From: Acidimicrobiaceae bacterium
GTDB lineage: Bacteria; Actinomycetota; Acidimicrobiia; Acidimicrobiales; Acidimicrobiaceae
Assembly: GCA_013044365.1 (NCBI GenBank)
Contig: JABEUP010000034.1
Location: 1 to 29,787, forward strand
Direction of reading: 5' to 3'
DNA: 29,787 nt
Below are positions 23,070 through 29,787 of this stretch, in pieces; within the stretch, counting starts at the first letter, position 1, and each line of letters starts with the position of its first letter. The notes beneath the pieces are model-generated. The model did not search any database and was not told the origin of the DNA. It was given only the letters and a program-made list of their open reading frames with translations. Made by a program: the position numbers and the translations under genes.

Positions 23070-24335
23070 TCAGTCATCGATGCCAACTTCGAGAAAGTTA
23101 TCAAGCTCTACAGCCTTTTCTGCTGGTATGACAGAGAATTCCTCCGTTTTGACGATGCGGATCTCTGCTGCCAGCAGTAGAGAATGACCTCGGGATAATA
23201 CCCAAACGCCGAGCATCACCGCCCCGGCGCCAATATAGAAAGGCGCGTGCACATTAATTGCAGACGCAAGCTTGGCAGCTGCGAATGGAGCGAGTCCACC
23301 TCCAATAAATCGGACGAATCCGTAGGCTGCTGAAGCAAGGGGCCTCTCAACTGGAGAGACAAGCATTACAGCTTGAGTAGTAAGGGTGTTGTTGAGTCCA
23401 ACGAAGGCACCGGAAACAATTACGGCGGCAATCAGAATTGCTTTTGAAGAAGTGAACACCGCAATTACTAAAAGATCTATTGCCAACAGTGTCAGGTTTA
23501 CGTAAAGGGTTCTTGCGGTGCCAAAGCGGGCTTGAAATTGTGGTGCCATAAAAATTGCAAAGATTGCGACCAATGTTCCCCAGGCGGTAAAGGTATAGCC
23601 AAGTTCGTGAATGCTGATGTGCATTGGGAAAGGAGTGAATGCCAGCAGCGTGAAAAATCCCCAGTTATAGCAGAGTGCGGTGATGCTCATAATGCGCAGT
23701 CCCCTGTGCTTGAGAGCCTTTATTGGATCGGCCAGCGAGGTTCGCTTGGTTGGTGTTGGTGTTTTTTCCACCATAATTAGAGTGGCGATCAGAGAAATCG
23801 ACATCAGAACTGTGACTCCAAAGAACGGGCCTCTCCAAGAGATTCCACCAAGCTCACCTCCCAGGAGCGGTCCAAGTCCGATCCCGACTCCAAGGGCTGT
23901 CTCATAGAGTATGATTGCTCCGGTAAAGCCCCCGCTTGCAGACGCGACAATTACCGCCAATGAAGTCGCAATGAAGAGTGCGTTGCCAATACCCCATCCG
24001 GCCCGGAATCCTACGATGCCCCCGATAGTATTGGATGCGCCAGCGAGTGCGCTGAACACCACTATCAAAACAAGTCCGGCAACCAGAGTGGCTTTGGCTC
24101 CAATGCGGCTCGAGACCCAACCTGTTACCAGCATCGCCACGGCTGTGACCACAAGGTAACTCGTGAAAAGCAATTCGACGTTGCTGGGGGTTGCGTGAAG
24201 CTGGGTAGCAAGCGCGGGAAGAATGGGATCGACCAGGCCAATTCCCATGAACGAAACGACACAGGCAAACGCAACTGCCCAAACTGCCTTGGGCTGATGA
24301 AACGGGCTTGACTCGCGCGCGTTGTCAGCGCTCAT
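23070..24335 (-). CDS. MFS transporter, DHA1-type efflux pump
   Basis: A 12-helix major facilitator of about 421 residues, in the drug:H+ antiporter-1 group. The first helices carry GIGLVDPILPALA and the motif-A-like loop VTGWVSSRIGAKATL between helices 2 and 3. A cytoplasmic stretch, VEKTPTPTKRTSLADPIKALKHR, separates the two halves, and FIGGGLAPFAAAKLA lies near helix 11. It probably exports toxic small molecules across the inner membrane. I choose ATG 24335 because GGTGG lies 5 nt upstream; a GTG at 24344 is also open. It overlaps the end of the marR-type gene, so the two are cotranscribed and the pump is probably controlled by that regulator. It is convergent with the ligase operon. Confidence 0.9.
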   Translation of the reverse strand: MSADNARESSPFHQPKAVWAVAFACVVSFMGIGLVDPILPALATQLHATPSNVELLFTSYLVVTAVAMLVTGWVSSRIGAKATLVAGLVLIVVFSALAGASNTIGGIVGFRAGWGIGNALFIATSLAVIVASASGGFTGAIILYETALGVGIGLGPLLGGELGGISWRGPFFGVTVLMSISLIATLIMVEKTPTPTKRTSLADPIKALKHRGLRIMSITALCYNWGFFTLLAFTPFPMHISIHELGYTFTAWGTLVAIFAIFMAPQFQARFGTARTLYVNLTLLAIDLLVIAVFTSSKAILIAAVIVSGAFVGLNNTLTTQAVMLVSPVERPLASAAYGFVRFIGGGLAPFAAAKLASAINVHAPFYIGAGAVMLGVWVLSRGHSLLLAAEIRIVKTEEFSVIPAEKAVELDNFLEVGIDD

Positions 24336-24822
24336 TACTACCACCTTTTGTTGGATGGGAAACTGATCTGTCGGAGGAAAAGATTGTGCTTCCGATTCGA
24401 CTCAAGTTGGTTATTGGCGTGAGCGCATCTATCAGAAGATTTGTCTCTTCAGATGGAAGGTTGATAATCAGATCTGCGATACGTTCGGTTCCGATTCGCC
24501 TGCGTTGGTTTAGGTACGACTTGCCAGTCACGGTAAGAGAGATCAAAGTGGCTCTTCGGTCATCGTTATCGCGATGGCGTTCTACCAGTCCCATAAGCTG
24601 CAGCTTGTCAATCAACAGCGTCATAGTTGGCTGCGTCACATTTTCAATTTCAGCAAGGCGGGTTATCCTCTGGGAACCGATTTGTTCAAGGGTATTCAAA
24701 ACGGACACTCCAGTTCGGCTAATGTCCCGAGGCATACTGCGGGCGACCGATACCAGAAGTGAATAGAGGGCCGCTGAGAGTTGCTCACTTTTGTAAGTGG
24801 AAGTTACCTTTTCGCCGGACAT
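24325..24822 (-). CDS. MarR-family transcriptional regulator
   Basis: A 165-residue winged-helix repressor. The recognition region is RITRLAEIENVTQPTMTLLIDKLQLMGLVERHRDNDDRRATLISLT, containing the MarR wing signature DDRRA. It probably dimerises and releases DNA on binding a phenolic or drug-like ligand. The gene precedes and overlaps the MFS pump gene, a common autoregulated efflux pair. There is no Shine-Dalgarno sequence before the ATG at 24822; a -10-like TATGCT exactly 6 nt before the ATG suggests a leaderless mRNA. A dyad (CATAG/CTATG, 24831-24846) overlaps that -10, so the protein probably represses its own promoter. Confidence 0.92.
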   Translation of the reverse strand: MSGEKVTSTYKSEQLSAALYSLLVSVARSMPRDISRTGVSVLNTLEQIGSQRITRLAEIENVTQPTMTLLIDKLQLMGLVERHRDNDDRRATLISLTVTGKSYLNQRRRIGTERIADLIINLPSEETNLLIDALTPITNLSRIGSTIFSSDRSVSHPTKGGSNER

Positions 24823-24828
24823 GAGAAA

Positions 24829-24858
24829 AGCATAGTCTAATCTATGTAATAAAGTTAA
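24829..24858 (-). promoter_or_regulatory. leaderless promoter with overlapping MarR-type operator
   Basis: On the minus strand TTAACT (24858-24853) and TATGCT (24834-24829) form a -35/-10 pair with 18-bp spacing. TATGCT is followed by TTTCTC and the ATG. The inverted repeat CATAG-N6-CTATG (24831-24846) overlaps the -10, where a bound dimer would block polymerase. Confidence 0.6.
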
Positions 24859-25325
24859 TTTGGTGGCTGCGCTTCGGATTAATTTGGCTGATGCTTATAA
24901 AAGCTCTGGAGGATTTCTTCCGCAGTAACTGTGGGCATTACTCTCGGGAGAGTGCCAAAACCGTTTTAACTGCCACTGGCAGCGCATCGGAGGTTGGTTG
25001 CGTGTAATGATTAAAAGCGGCGCTGGATCAGTCTTGCGCGAGCCATGAAGGCAGGGCCATCCGTCTGTAGAATCTGGGTGATTCACAGCCCCGCTGCAGC
25101 CACGGCTTAGATTTGAAAGAGGTGGCCAAAGCGGTGAGGTATGTTGTGCGATAGAATAGGTTTGCTGAAATGTCCTTTTGGAAAGCAGAAATTTTTATTT
25201 TTCTAACCGAGTTCTAGTTGTCCAGACGGTGCTTTTATTGTCTGGAAGTGATTGTTGGCCCGATTGCGTGCTACCTCTGCCAGGGTAGGGTTGGACTGGT
25301 CTGAGTAAAGAGATTTGGAATAGAT
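24847..25325. other. intergenic region between the marR-type gene and purC
   Basis: About 480 bp without a supportable gene, between two divergent units. It contains three consecutive dyads (24934-24982, listed separately), a 7-bp stem TCCAGAC/GTCTGGA with a 12-nt loop (25221-25246), and a weak CTACC/GGTAG stem (25271-25288). The latter two lie in what may be the purC leader. No known riboswitch consensus or tRNA was recognised. Confidence 0.55.
24934..24982. repeat. three tandem dyad symmetries
   Basis: Three independent palindromes stand end to end: ACTCTC-GG-GAGAGT (24940-24953), extended by GGC/GCC with an ATT bulge; AAAAC-C-GTTTT (24957-24967); and CTGCCA-C-TGGCAG (24970-24982). Their arms differ, so they are not copies of one repeat. 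They could be a structured RNA or a cluster of protein-binding sites. Confidence 0.6.
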
Positions 25326-26198
25326 TTGGCACTGGAACTAATTCACAAGGGTAAAGTCAGAGACCTTTACAGGGTAAGAACTCCTCGCGACAAGCTGCTT
25401 CTTATGGTTGCGTCAGACAGGGTTTCCGCTTTCGATGTCGTGATGAAAGAGGAAATCAGAGATAAGGGAAAGATTCTCACCGCAATGAGTGAGTTTTGGT
25501 TCCAATATCTTGGAGATGGATTCCCAAGTCATCTGGTCAAGGTTGCCCCCACCTCAGTTGAACTCGGCGAGGAATTGCCCGATAGTTTCAAAGGGCGGGC
25601 GATGTTGGTAAAGGAGGCAGAGATGCTGCCTATCGAGTGCATCGTGCGCGGATACCTTGCCGGGTCGGCACTGAAAGAATATCAGGGATCTCAGACGGTA
25701 CATGGTCAAAAGCTCCCAGTTGGGTTGACAGGCGGAATGAAATTTCCTGAGCCGCTTTTTACCCCCTCTACAAAGGCGGAGAGCGGGCACGACGTGAATA
25801 TCTCATTTGATGAGGCGGCAAACATCGTTGGTGTCGAAGCTGCTACCAAGGTCCGGGACATGTCTCTTGAAATTTACAAAATAGGGGCAAGCAGAGCGGA
25901 GCAGGCCGGCGTAGTTCTTGCGGATACGAAATTTGAATTTGGATACATAGATGGCGAGATCGCCATATGTGATGAGGTATTGACCCCCGATTCTTCAAGG
26001 ATGTGGGAGGGCAGTGAACTTCTGGCCGGTGGTGAGCCAACTGCTTACGACAAACAGCCGCTGAGGGATTGGCTCGAATCCACCGGGTGGAACAAGCTTC
26101 CGCCGCCGCCAAGCCTTCCTGAAGTTATCCGGAAATCGCTGAGAAACAGGTACATTGCCGTCTATGAGCGGATAAGCGGCAGAGAATTTTTAGGCTAG
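25326..26198 (+). CDS. purC: phosphoribosylaminoimidazole-succinocarboxamide synthase (SAICAR synthetase)
   Basis: It joins CAIR and aspartate with ATP to give SAICAR. The N-terminus is typical (LELIHKGKVRDLYRV), DRVSAFDVVMKEEIRDKG follows, then LPIECIVRGYLAGSALKEYQ for substrate binding, and the C-terminal DEVLTPDSSRMW signature. The 290-residue length matches the longer yeast-like form rather than the 237-residue E. coli form. The start is TTG 25326, chosen because MALELIHKGKVRDLY begins as in relatives; the Shine-Dalgarno sequence is weak (GGAA nearby). It heads purC-purS-purQ, after the accessory block that separates it from purA-purD-purB. Confidence 0.96.
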   Translation: MALELIHKGKVRDLYRVRTPRDKLLLMVASDRVSAFDVVMKEEIRDKGKILTAMSEFWFQYLGDGFPSHLVKVAPTSVELGEELPDSFKGRAMLVKEAEMLPIECIVRGYLAGSALKEYQGSQTVHGQKLPVGLTGGMKFPEPLFTPSTKAESGHDVNISFDEAANIVGVEAATKVRDMSLEIYKIGASRAEQAGVVLADTKFEFGYIDGEIAICDEVLTPDSSRMWEGSELLAGGEPTAYDKQPLRDWLESTGWNKLPPPPSLPEVIRKSLRNRYIAVYERISGREFLG

Positions 26199-26251
26199 AA
26201 CCCAATATGGTAACTTGCATTGCCGATGACAACTGAGTGAATAGGAAGTCG

Positions 26252-26503
26252 ATGAGGTTTCAAGCAAAAGTTCAAGTATGGTTGCGCCCTGGCATCGCCG
26301 ATCCCCAGGGTCATACGGTCTCAGAGGCAATCAATGCTCTTGGCTATTCCGGGGTCAGTGGCGTAAGGATGGGAAAGGTAATTTCTTTTGCGGTTGAGGC
26401 GGACTCCAAAGAGATTGCAAACGAAAAAGTGTCTGAAATTGCATCCTCCTTGCTTAGTAATCCTGTACTTGAAGACGTCATTGTAGAGATCAGTGAGGAC
26501 TAA
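26252..26503 (+). CDS. purS: phosphoribosylformylglycinamidine synthase subunit PurS
   Basis: A small (83-residue) structural subunit that joins PurQ and PurL in the three-part FGAM synthase used by Gram-positive bacteria and archaea. The alpha/beta sequence RFQAKVQVWLRPGIADPQGHTVSEAINALGY is characteristic, and LEDVIVEISE ends it. The ATG at 26252 has AGGAAG just upstream; an open GTG at 26237 would add five residues without family similarity. It is followed directly by purQ, whose TTG is the codon after the purS stop. Confidence 0.93.
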   Translation: MRFQAKVQVWLRPGIADPQGHTVSEAINALGYSGVSGVRMGKVISFAVEADSKEIANEKVSEIASSLLSNPVLEDVIVEISED

Positions 26504-27169
26504 TTGATTGCGGAGACGGTTGGAATTGTAGTTTTCCCAGGTTCGAACTGTGAATATGACGTCGCATCTGTACTCGGGAATTTAGGCGTCCAGACGCAAT
26601 TCATTTGGCATGGGCAAGCCGATCTGGGAGGGGTCTCCGGCATTGTGCTTCCAGGCGGGTTCGCGCATGGGGACTATCTTAGACCGGGGGCTATAGCAAG
26701 GTTCTCGCCGGTGATGTCGTCAGTGGCCGAATTCGCAAAGAGCGGTCGGTCTGTTCTGGGGATATGCAATGGATTCCAGGTTCTTACTGAGGCCGGCCTT
26801 TTGCCAGGGGCTCTTCAGAAGAATTCTATGTTGAAATTCCTTTGCAAAGAGGTCGAGCTTGAAGTCGTTTCTACTCGTTCAGCGGCTACATCACTTAGTC
26901 AATCCGGCCAAATACTACGTTTGCCCGTCAACCATTTTGAAGGCAACTACACATGCCACATCGATACTTTGAATGAGCTCGAGGCCAATGATCAGGTTGT
27001 CCTGAGATATATAGAAAATCCGAATGGATCAATGAATTCCATTGCAGGCGTTAGTTCAAAAGAGGGGAATGTGGTTGGCATGATGCCACACCCGGAACGT
27101 GCCTGCGACGATCTATTGGGATCAGTTGACGGACTTCAAATTTTCAAATCCTTCTTAGCGAATCTTTAG
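26504..27169 (+). CDS. purQ: phosphoribosylformylglycinamidine synthase, glutaminase subunit PurQ
   Basis: A class I glutamine amidotransferase that supplies ammonia to PurL for FGAM formation. The 221-residue protein begins IVVFPGSNCEYDV, and has the oxyanion loop LPGGFAHGDYLRPG, nucleophile Cys88 in LGICNGFQVL, and the His196/Glu198 pair in MMPHPERA. The start is TTG 26504, immediately after the purS stop, with GAGG upstream in purS; translational coupling is likely. The purL gene does not follow directly: a minus-strand gene lies between them. Confidence 0.96.
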   Translation: MIAETVGIVVFPGSNCEYDVASVLGNLGVQTQFIWHGQADLGGVSGIVLPGGFAHGDYLRPGAIARFSPVMSSVAEFAKSGRSVLGICNGFQVLTEAGLLPGALQKNSMLKFLCKEVELEVVSTRSAATSLSQSGQILRLPVNHFEGNYTCHIDTLNELEANDQVVLRYIENPNGSMNSIAGVSSKEGNVVGMMPHPERACDDLLGSVDGLQIFKSFLANL

Positions 27170-27241
27170 AATATTTGTCCGGCTTTTTAGTGTTTTTGGT
27201 GGCAAATATGCTCAAACCAAAAAGAATACATTCCCCGCAAA

Positions 27242-27691
27242 TTACTTGTTAGTTCTTGGTCTGCGCTCAGGTTTACCGATCGGAGAAATTCCAGCCTTGG
27301 CGAGCACCTCCGGACTGACCCCCAGCTCCTTCCATGCCAGGGATGAAATGCCCTTTCGTCTGGAATAGTCCATTGCTACGCTAATGAACTCGGCTTCGAG
27401 TTCCCTAATATCAGGACCATTTTTAATGAGCTCAAGTTCCTGGGTGAGCTCGATTTTCTTTTGCGTAAGGTGAAGCCGGTTCAATGAATGAGTGGCCTTT
27501 ATAGTGTTGTCAATTGTACTCAATTGCTTCGTGATTGACTCTAGTGTTCTCTTTCGACCCCGCTTTGGTTTGGAGTGTTCAATAGCTTCAAGATATTTTC
27601 GAACTATCTTGCTTTGTTCGCGTCCCTCCGAAAGAGATTCCTTTTGCTCGGTTGAAAAAGGCTGCCTTTTACGAGAAGTATTTGTAACCAT
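27242..27691 (-). CDS. conserved actinobacterial basic protein of unknown function
   Basis: A 149-residue lysine/arginine-rich protein. The N-terminal part is basic and disordered-looking; KPKRGRKRTLESITKQLSTI looks like an AT-hook-type RGRKR followed by a helix. A coiled-coil middle (about residues 60-95) follows. The C-terminus YSRRKGISSLAWKELGVSPEVLAKAGI resembles a conserved ending that I recall in hypothetical actinobacterial proteins, probably a small helical DNA- or protein-binding module. I do not know its function; nucleic-acid binding is inferred from charge and the RGR motif. No Shine-Dalgarno sequence precedes the ATG at 27691. It is convergent with purQ, divergent from purL, and splits the purine genes. 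Confidence 0.75.
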   Translation of the reverse strand: MVTNTSRKRQPFSTEQKESLSEGREQSKIVRKYLEAIEHSKPKRGRKRTLESITKQLSTIDNTIKATHSLNRLHLTQKKIELTQELELIKNGPDIRELEAEFISVAMDYSRRKGISSLAWKELGVSPEVLAKAGISPIGKPERRPRTNK

Positions 27692-27694
27692 ATA

Positions 27695-27712
27695 TTAAGT
27701 AGTATCACTTAA
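27695..27712. promoter_or_regulatory. palindrome at the start of the basic-protein gene
   Basis: TTAAGT and ACTTAA are exact inverted arms separated by 6 bp. The site lies 4-21 bp upstream of the ATG on the minus strand and covers the likely -10, so it could be an operator, possibly for autoregulation. Confidence 0.5.
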
Positions 27713-27906
27713 CCGGACAAGTAAAAAATCGATTGGTTAAATTCATCAAATCATAAGTAAATTCCAGAGTTACACCTATGAAATACTGCAGATAGATGTA
27801 ATGCAAATCAAAAATTATACGGGTATGGCCAAGTGTTTGGGGAAGCTGCTTGCAGCATTGCCTAGGTTGGCGCCTGGTTAATTAGAGATCGGGCATTATT
27901 TGCCTC

Positions 27907-27912
27907 TAGTTT
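27907..27912 (+). promoter_or_regulatory. -10-like element of a possible leaderless purL promoter
   Basis: TAGTTT is followed by exactly six bases (GTAGAC) and the purL ATG. No Shine-Dalgarno sequence is present. A good -35 is not seen, so this rests mainly on the shared spacing with other genes in the window. Confidence 0.35.
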
Positions 27913-27918
27913 GTAGAC

Positions 27919-29787
27919 ATGGAAATGTCGCTGCACCGATCGCTTGGACTCACCGATTCCGAATATGACATGATTATTGAGGTCCTGGGCCGATCCCCAA
28001 ACCAGTTAGAGCTTGCAATGTACTCAGTGATGTGGAGCGAGCACTGTTCGTACAAATCCTCCAGGGTGCATTTGGGCCGGCTGCCCTCGACAGGTAAGAA
28101 TGTCTTGGTTGGTCCGGGCGAGAATGCCGGTGTAATTGATATTGGCGATGGAATAGCGGTGGCTATTCGAATGGAAAGCCACAATCACCCTTCCGCGATT
28201 GAGCCGTATCAGGGCGCGGCCACTGGAGTGGGGGGTATTTTGCGCGATATTTTTACCATGGGAGCCCGTCCTATCGCTCTTCTTGATTCTCTTCGAATGG
28301 GTCCAATTGGTGATGCGAAGAATCGCTGGATATTCTCGGGAGTCGTGAGCGGGATCTCCGGTTACGGCAATGCGGTGGGGGTGCCAACAGTCGGCGGCGA
28401 GGTTGTGTTTGATGAGACTTTCAATTCTAATCCGCTTGTCAATGTGGCGGCTATAGGGATTCTTCCCAAGGATCGTCTTGTTTTGGCTAAAGCTTCAGGT
28501 TCAGGTAATTTGGCAGTACTTCTAGGTGCTTCCACCGGAAGAGATGGAATTGGCGGTGTCTCAGTGCTCGCTTCCAGCGGATTCGATGATTCGAGCGCCG
28601 CAAAGAGGCCGAGTGTCCAAGTAGGCGACCCGTATGAGGAGAAACGGTTGATCGAGGCCTGTCTCGAACTACTTGATTTGAAGGTTGTCGTCGGCATACA
28701 GGATCTCGGAGGTGCCGGGTTAACTTGTGCCACATCAGAGACGGCAGCAAATGCCGGGATGGGAATGGATGTCTACGTCTCGAGAATCCCGGTTCGTGAA
28801 GCCGACATGGCCCCATTCGAGGTCATGACATCAGAGAGTCAAGAGCGTATGTTGGCAATTGTCCAGCCGGAATCTTTGGGACAGGTGCTGGCCGTTGCCA
28901 AGAAATGGGAGATTGCCGCCTCTGTGGTTGGGGTAGTGCGGGACCCGGTTGCTTTGGAATCTGGCGTCAAAGTGGGTTTGCTTAGGGTCTTTGACAAGCC
29001 TGGTGGGGAATTGCTTGCAGAAGTATCTGCCGCTTCATTGGCGGATGAAGCACCCAAATATCTAAGGGAAATGAGCGAGCCTCAGGATTTGCACTCCAGA
29101 AAGTCTCTGGAGGCAGGCGCTACTGCAGATAAATCTGATCTTGGCCGGGATATTTTGCGCATGCTTTTTGATCCGCGTTGGGTCTACTCCCAATATGACC
29201 ATCAGTTGTTTCTAAATACAGTGGTAAAGCCCGGTCAGGATGCCACGTTGCTCAAGGCCGCAGGACCAGGTGTCGGTTATACCGGCAAGGGTCTTGGCGT
29301 ATCGGCTGACGGCAACTCGCGCTGGTGTGCTGTCGATCCGAGGGGCGGGGCGGCAATGGTTGTTGCTGAGTCGGCTTTGAACGTGGCATTGGTCGGGGCA
29401 GATCCGGCTTGTTTGGTGGATTGTCTGAACTTCGGCAACCCGGAACATCCCGTCGTTATGTGGCAGCTTTCCGAAGCGGTTGACGGTATTTCTGAAGCCT
29501 GTAAAGCACTTGGAATACCGGTAGTTGGAGGAAATGTTTCTTTTTACAACGAAGTCAACGGCGCTGACATAGATCCGACCCCGGTTGTGACGACAATGGG
29601 GGTTGTCTCCGTTCTGGAGAGAAGACCTCCAGGAACTGGATTTACCGAGCCTGCCAGTCTGGTTCTAATCGGAGAAACTCAAAGGAATTTGGCCGGGTCA
29701 CGCTGGGCGTATCAGCTCAACAACGATAAGTCGGGGTCCCTCCCGAATCTTGATCTGCGTTCGCACCGGTCGCTGCTGAATCTGATA
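27919..29787 (+). CDS. purL: phosphoribosylformylglycinamidine synthase subunit PurL (small type), 3' truncated by window end
   Basis: The synthase subunit converts FGAR to FGAM with ATP, using ammonia from PurQ. The frame is open for 623 codons to the last base; family members of the small type have about 740-760, so roughly 120 residues are missing. Visible motifs are MWSEHCSYKSS with the catalytic histidine (His42), MESHNHPSAIEPYQGAATG (His88), the phosphate-binding GARPIALLDSLRMG, VVGIQDLGGAGLTCATSE, and GGNVSFYNE in the second half. ATG 27919 is used since MEMSLHRSLGLTDSEYDMI precedes the conserved part; ATG 27925 is an alternative. It lacks the fused glutaminase of the large E. coli enzyme, consistent with the separate purS and purQ here. 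Confidence 0.95.
   Translation, partial: MEMSLHRSLGLTDSEYDMIIEVLGRSPNQLELAMYSVMWSEHCSYKSSRVHLGRLPSTGKNVLVGPGENAGVIDIGDGIAVAIRMESHNHPSAIEPYQGAATGVGGILRDIFTMGARPIALLDSLRMGPIGDAKNRWIFSGVVSGISGYGNAVGVPTVGGEVVFDETFNSNPLVNVAAIGILPKDRLVLAKASGSGNLAVLLGASTGRDGIGGVSVLASSGFDDSSAAKRPSVQVGDPYEEKRLIEACLELLDLKVVVGIQDLGGAGLTCATSETAANAGMGMDVYVSRIPVREADMAPFEVMTSESQERMLAIVQPESLGQVLAVAKKWEIAASVVGVVRDPVALESGVKVGLLRVFDKPGGELLAEVSAASLADEAPKYLREMSEPQDLHSRKSLEAGATADKSDLGRDILRMLFDPRWVYSQYDHQLFLNTVVKPGQDATLLKAAGPGVGYTGKGLGVSADGNSRWCAVDPRGGAAMVVAESALNVALVGADPACLVDCLNFGNPEHPVVMWQLSEAVDGISEACKALGIPVVGGNVSFYNEVNGADIDPTPVVTTMGVVSVLERRPPGTGFTEPASLVLIGETQRNLAGSRWAYQLNNDKSGSLPNLDLRSHRSLLNLI

Noticed and set aside
25120..25160. 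Sequence resembling the start of a Ser/Leu tRNA (GAGGTGGCC...)
   Set aside because: No acceptor, anticodon or T arm could be completed.
27160..27222. ATATTTG/CAAATAT repeat after purQ as a terminator
   Set aside because: The loop is about 26 nt and the stem is AT-rich; pairing is too weak to claim termination.
28362..29448. Several minus-strand frames inside purL
   Set aside because: They are shadows of a clearly conserved plus-strand coding sequence.
1..29787. CRISPR arrays, insertion sequences, phage genes
   Set aside because: No regularly spaced repeats, transposase, integrase or phage proteins were seen in the window.

Overview
The window looks like chromosomal DNA of a free-living actinobacterium with roughly balanced base composition, possibly of the class Acidimicrobiia. 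This placement is inferred from gene content and protein style: a DnaK operon with HspR and a HAIR-like operator, a Dcd that keeps the M. tuberculosis bifunctional-type residues, an Rv0338c-like iron-sulfur membrane reductase, and a small protein family I know only from actinobacteria. GTG and TTG starts are common. Several promoter-proximal genes appear to be leaderless.

Layout. 1-1286: an orphan MNT-type nucleotidyltransferase, tRNA-Gly(CCC) on the minus strand and dcd. 1462-6042: a membrane Fe-S oxidoreductase, a perfect bidirectional terminator, a stand-alone cyclic-nucleotide-binding protein divergent from a CPA2-type cation/proton antiporter, and gpmA convergent with the antiporter. 6112-12737: the heat-shock operon dnaK-grpE-dnaJ-hspR-clpB behind a HAIR-like operator, so the HspR made by the operon probably represses it. 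12848-16767: purA-purD-purB. 16905-24822: an accessory catabolic block with an IclR regulator, an orphan lipoprotein substrate-binding protein, a UbiD-family (de)carboxylase, a 98-aa unknown protein, an acyl-CoA ligase, and a MarR/MFS efflux pair on the minus strand. 25326 to the end: the purine genes resume (purC-purS-purQ), followed by a minus-strand conserved actinobacterial gene and purL, which runs off the window.

How the genes work together. PurD, PurC, PurB, PurS, PurQ, PurL and PurA cover much of IMP and AMP synthesis; the 8.5-kb accessory block splits this cluster. In the accessory block, UbiD, the 98-aa protein and the ligase form a tight operon (ATGA overlap between the last two). 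This suggests prenyl-FMN-dependent carboxylation or decarboxylation of an unsaturated or aromatic acid coupled to CoA activation, controlled by IclR and fed by the binding protein. This module, with its uncharacterised small protein, is the best candidate for something undescribed. A second recurring signal is a -10-like TAnnnT exactly 6 nt before the ATG at four separate transcription units, pointing to leaderless mRNAs.
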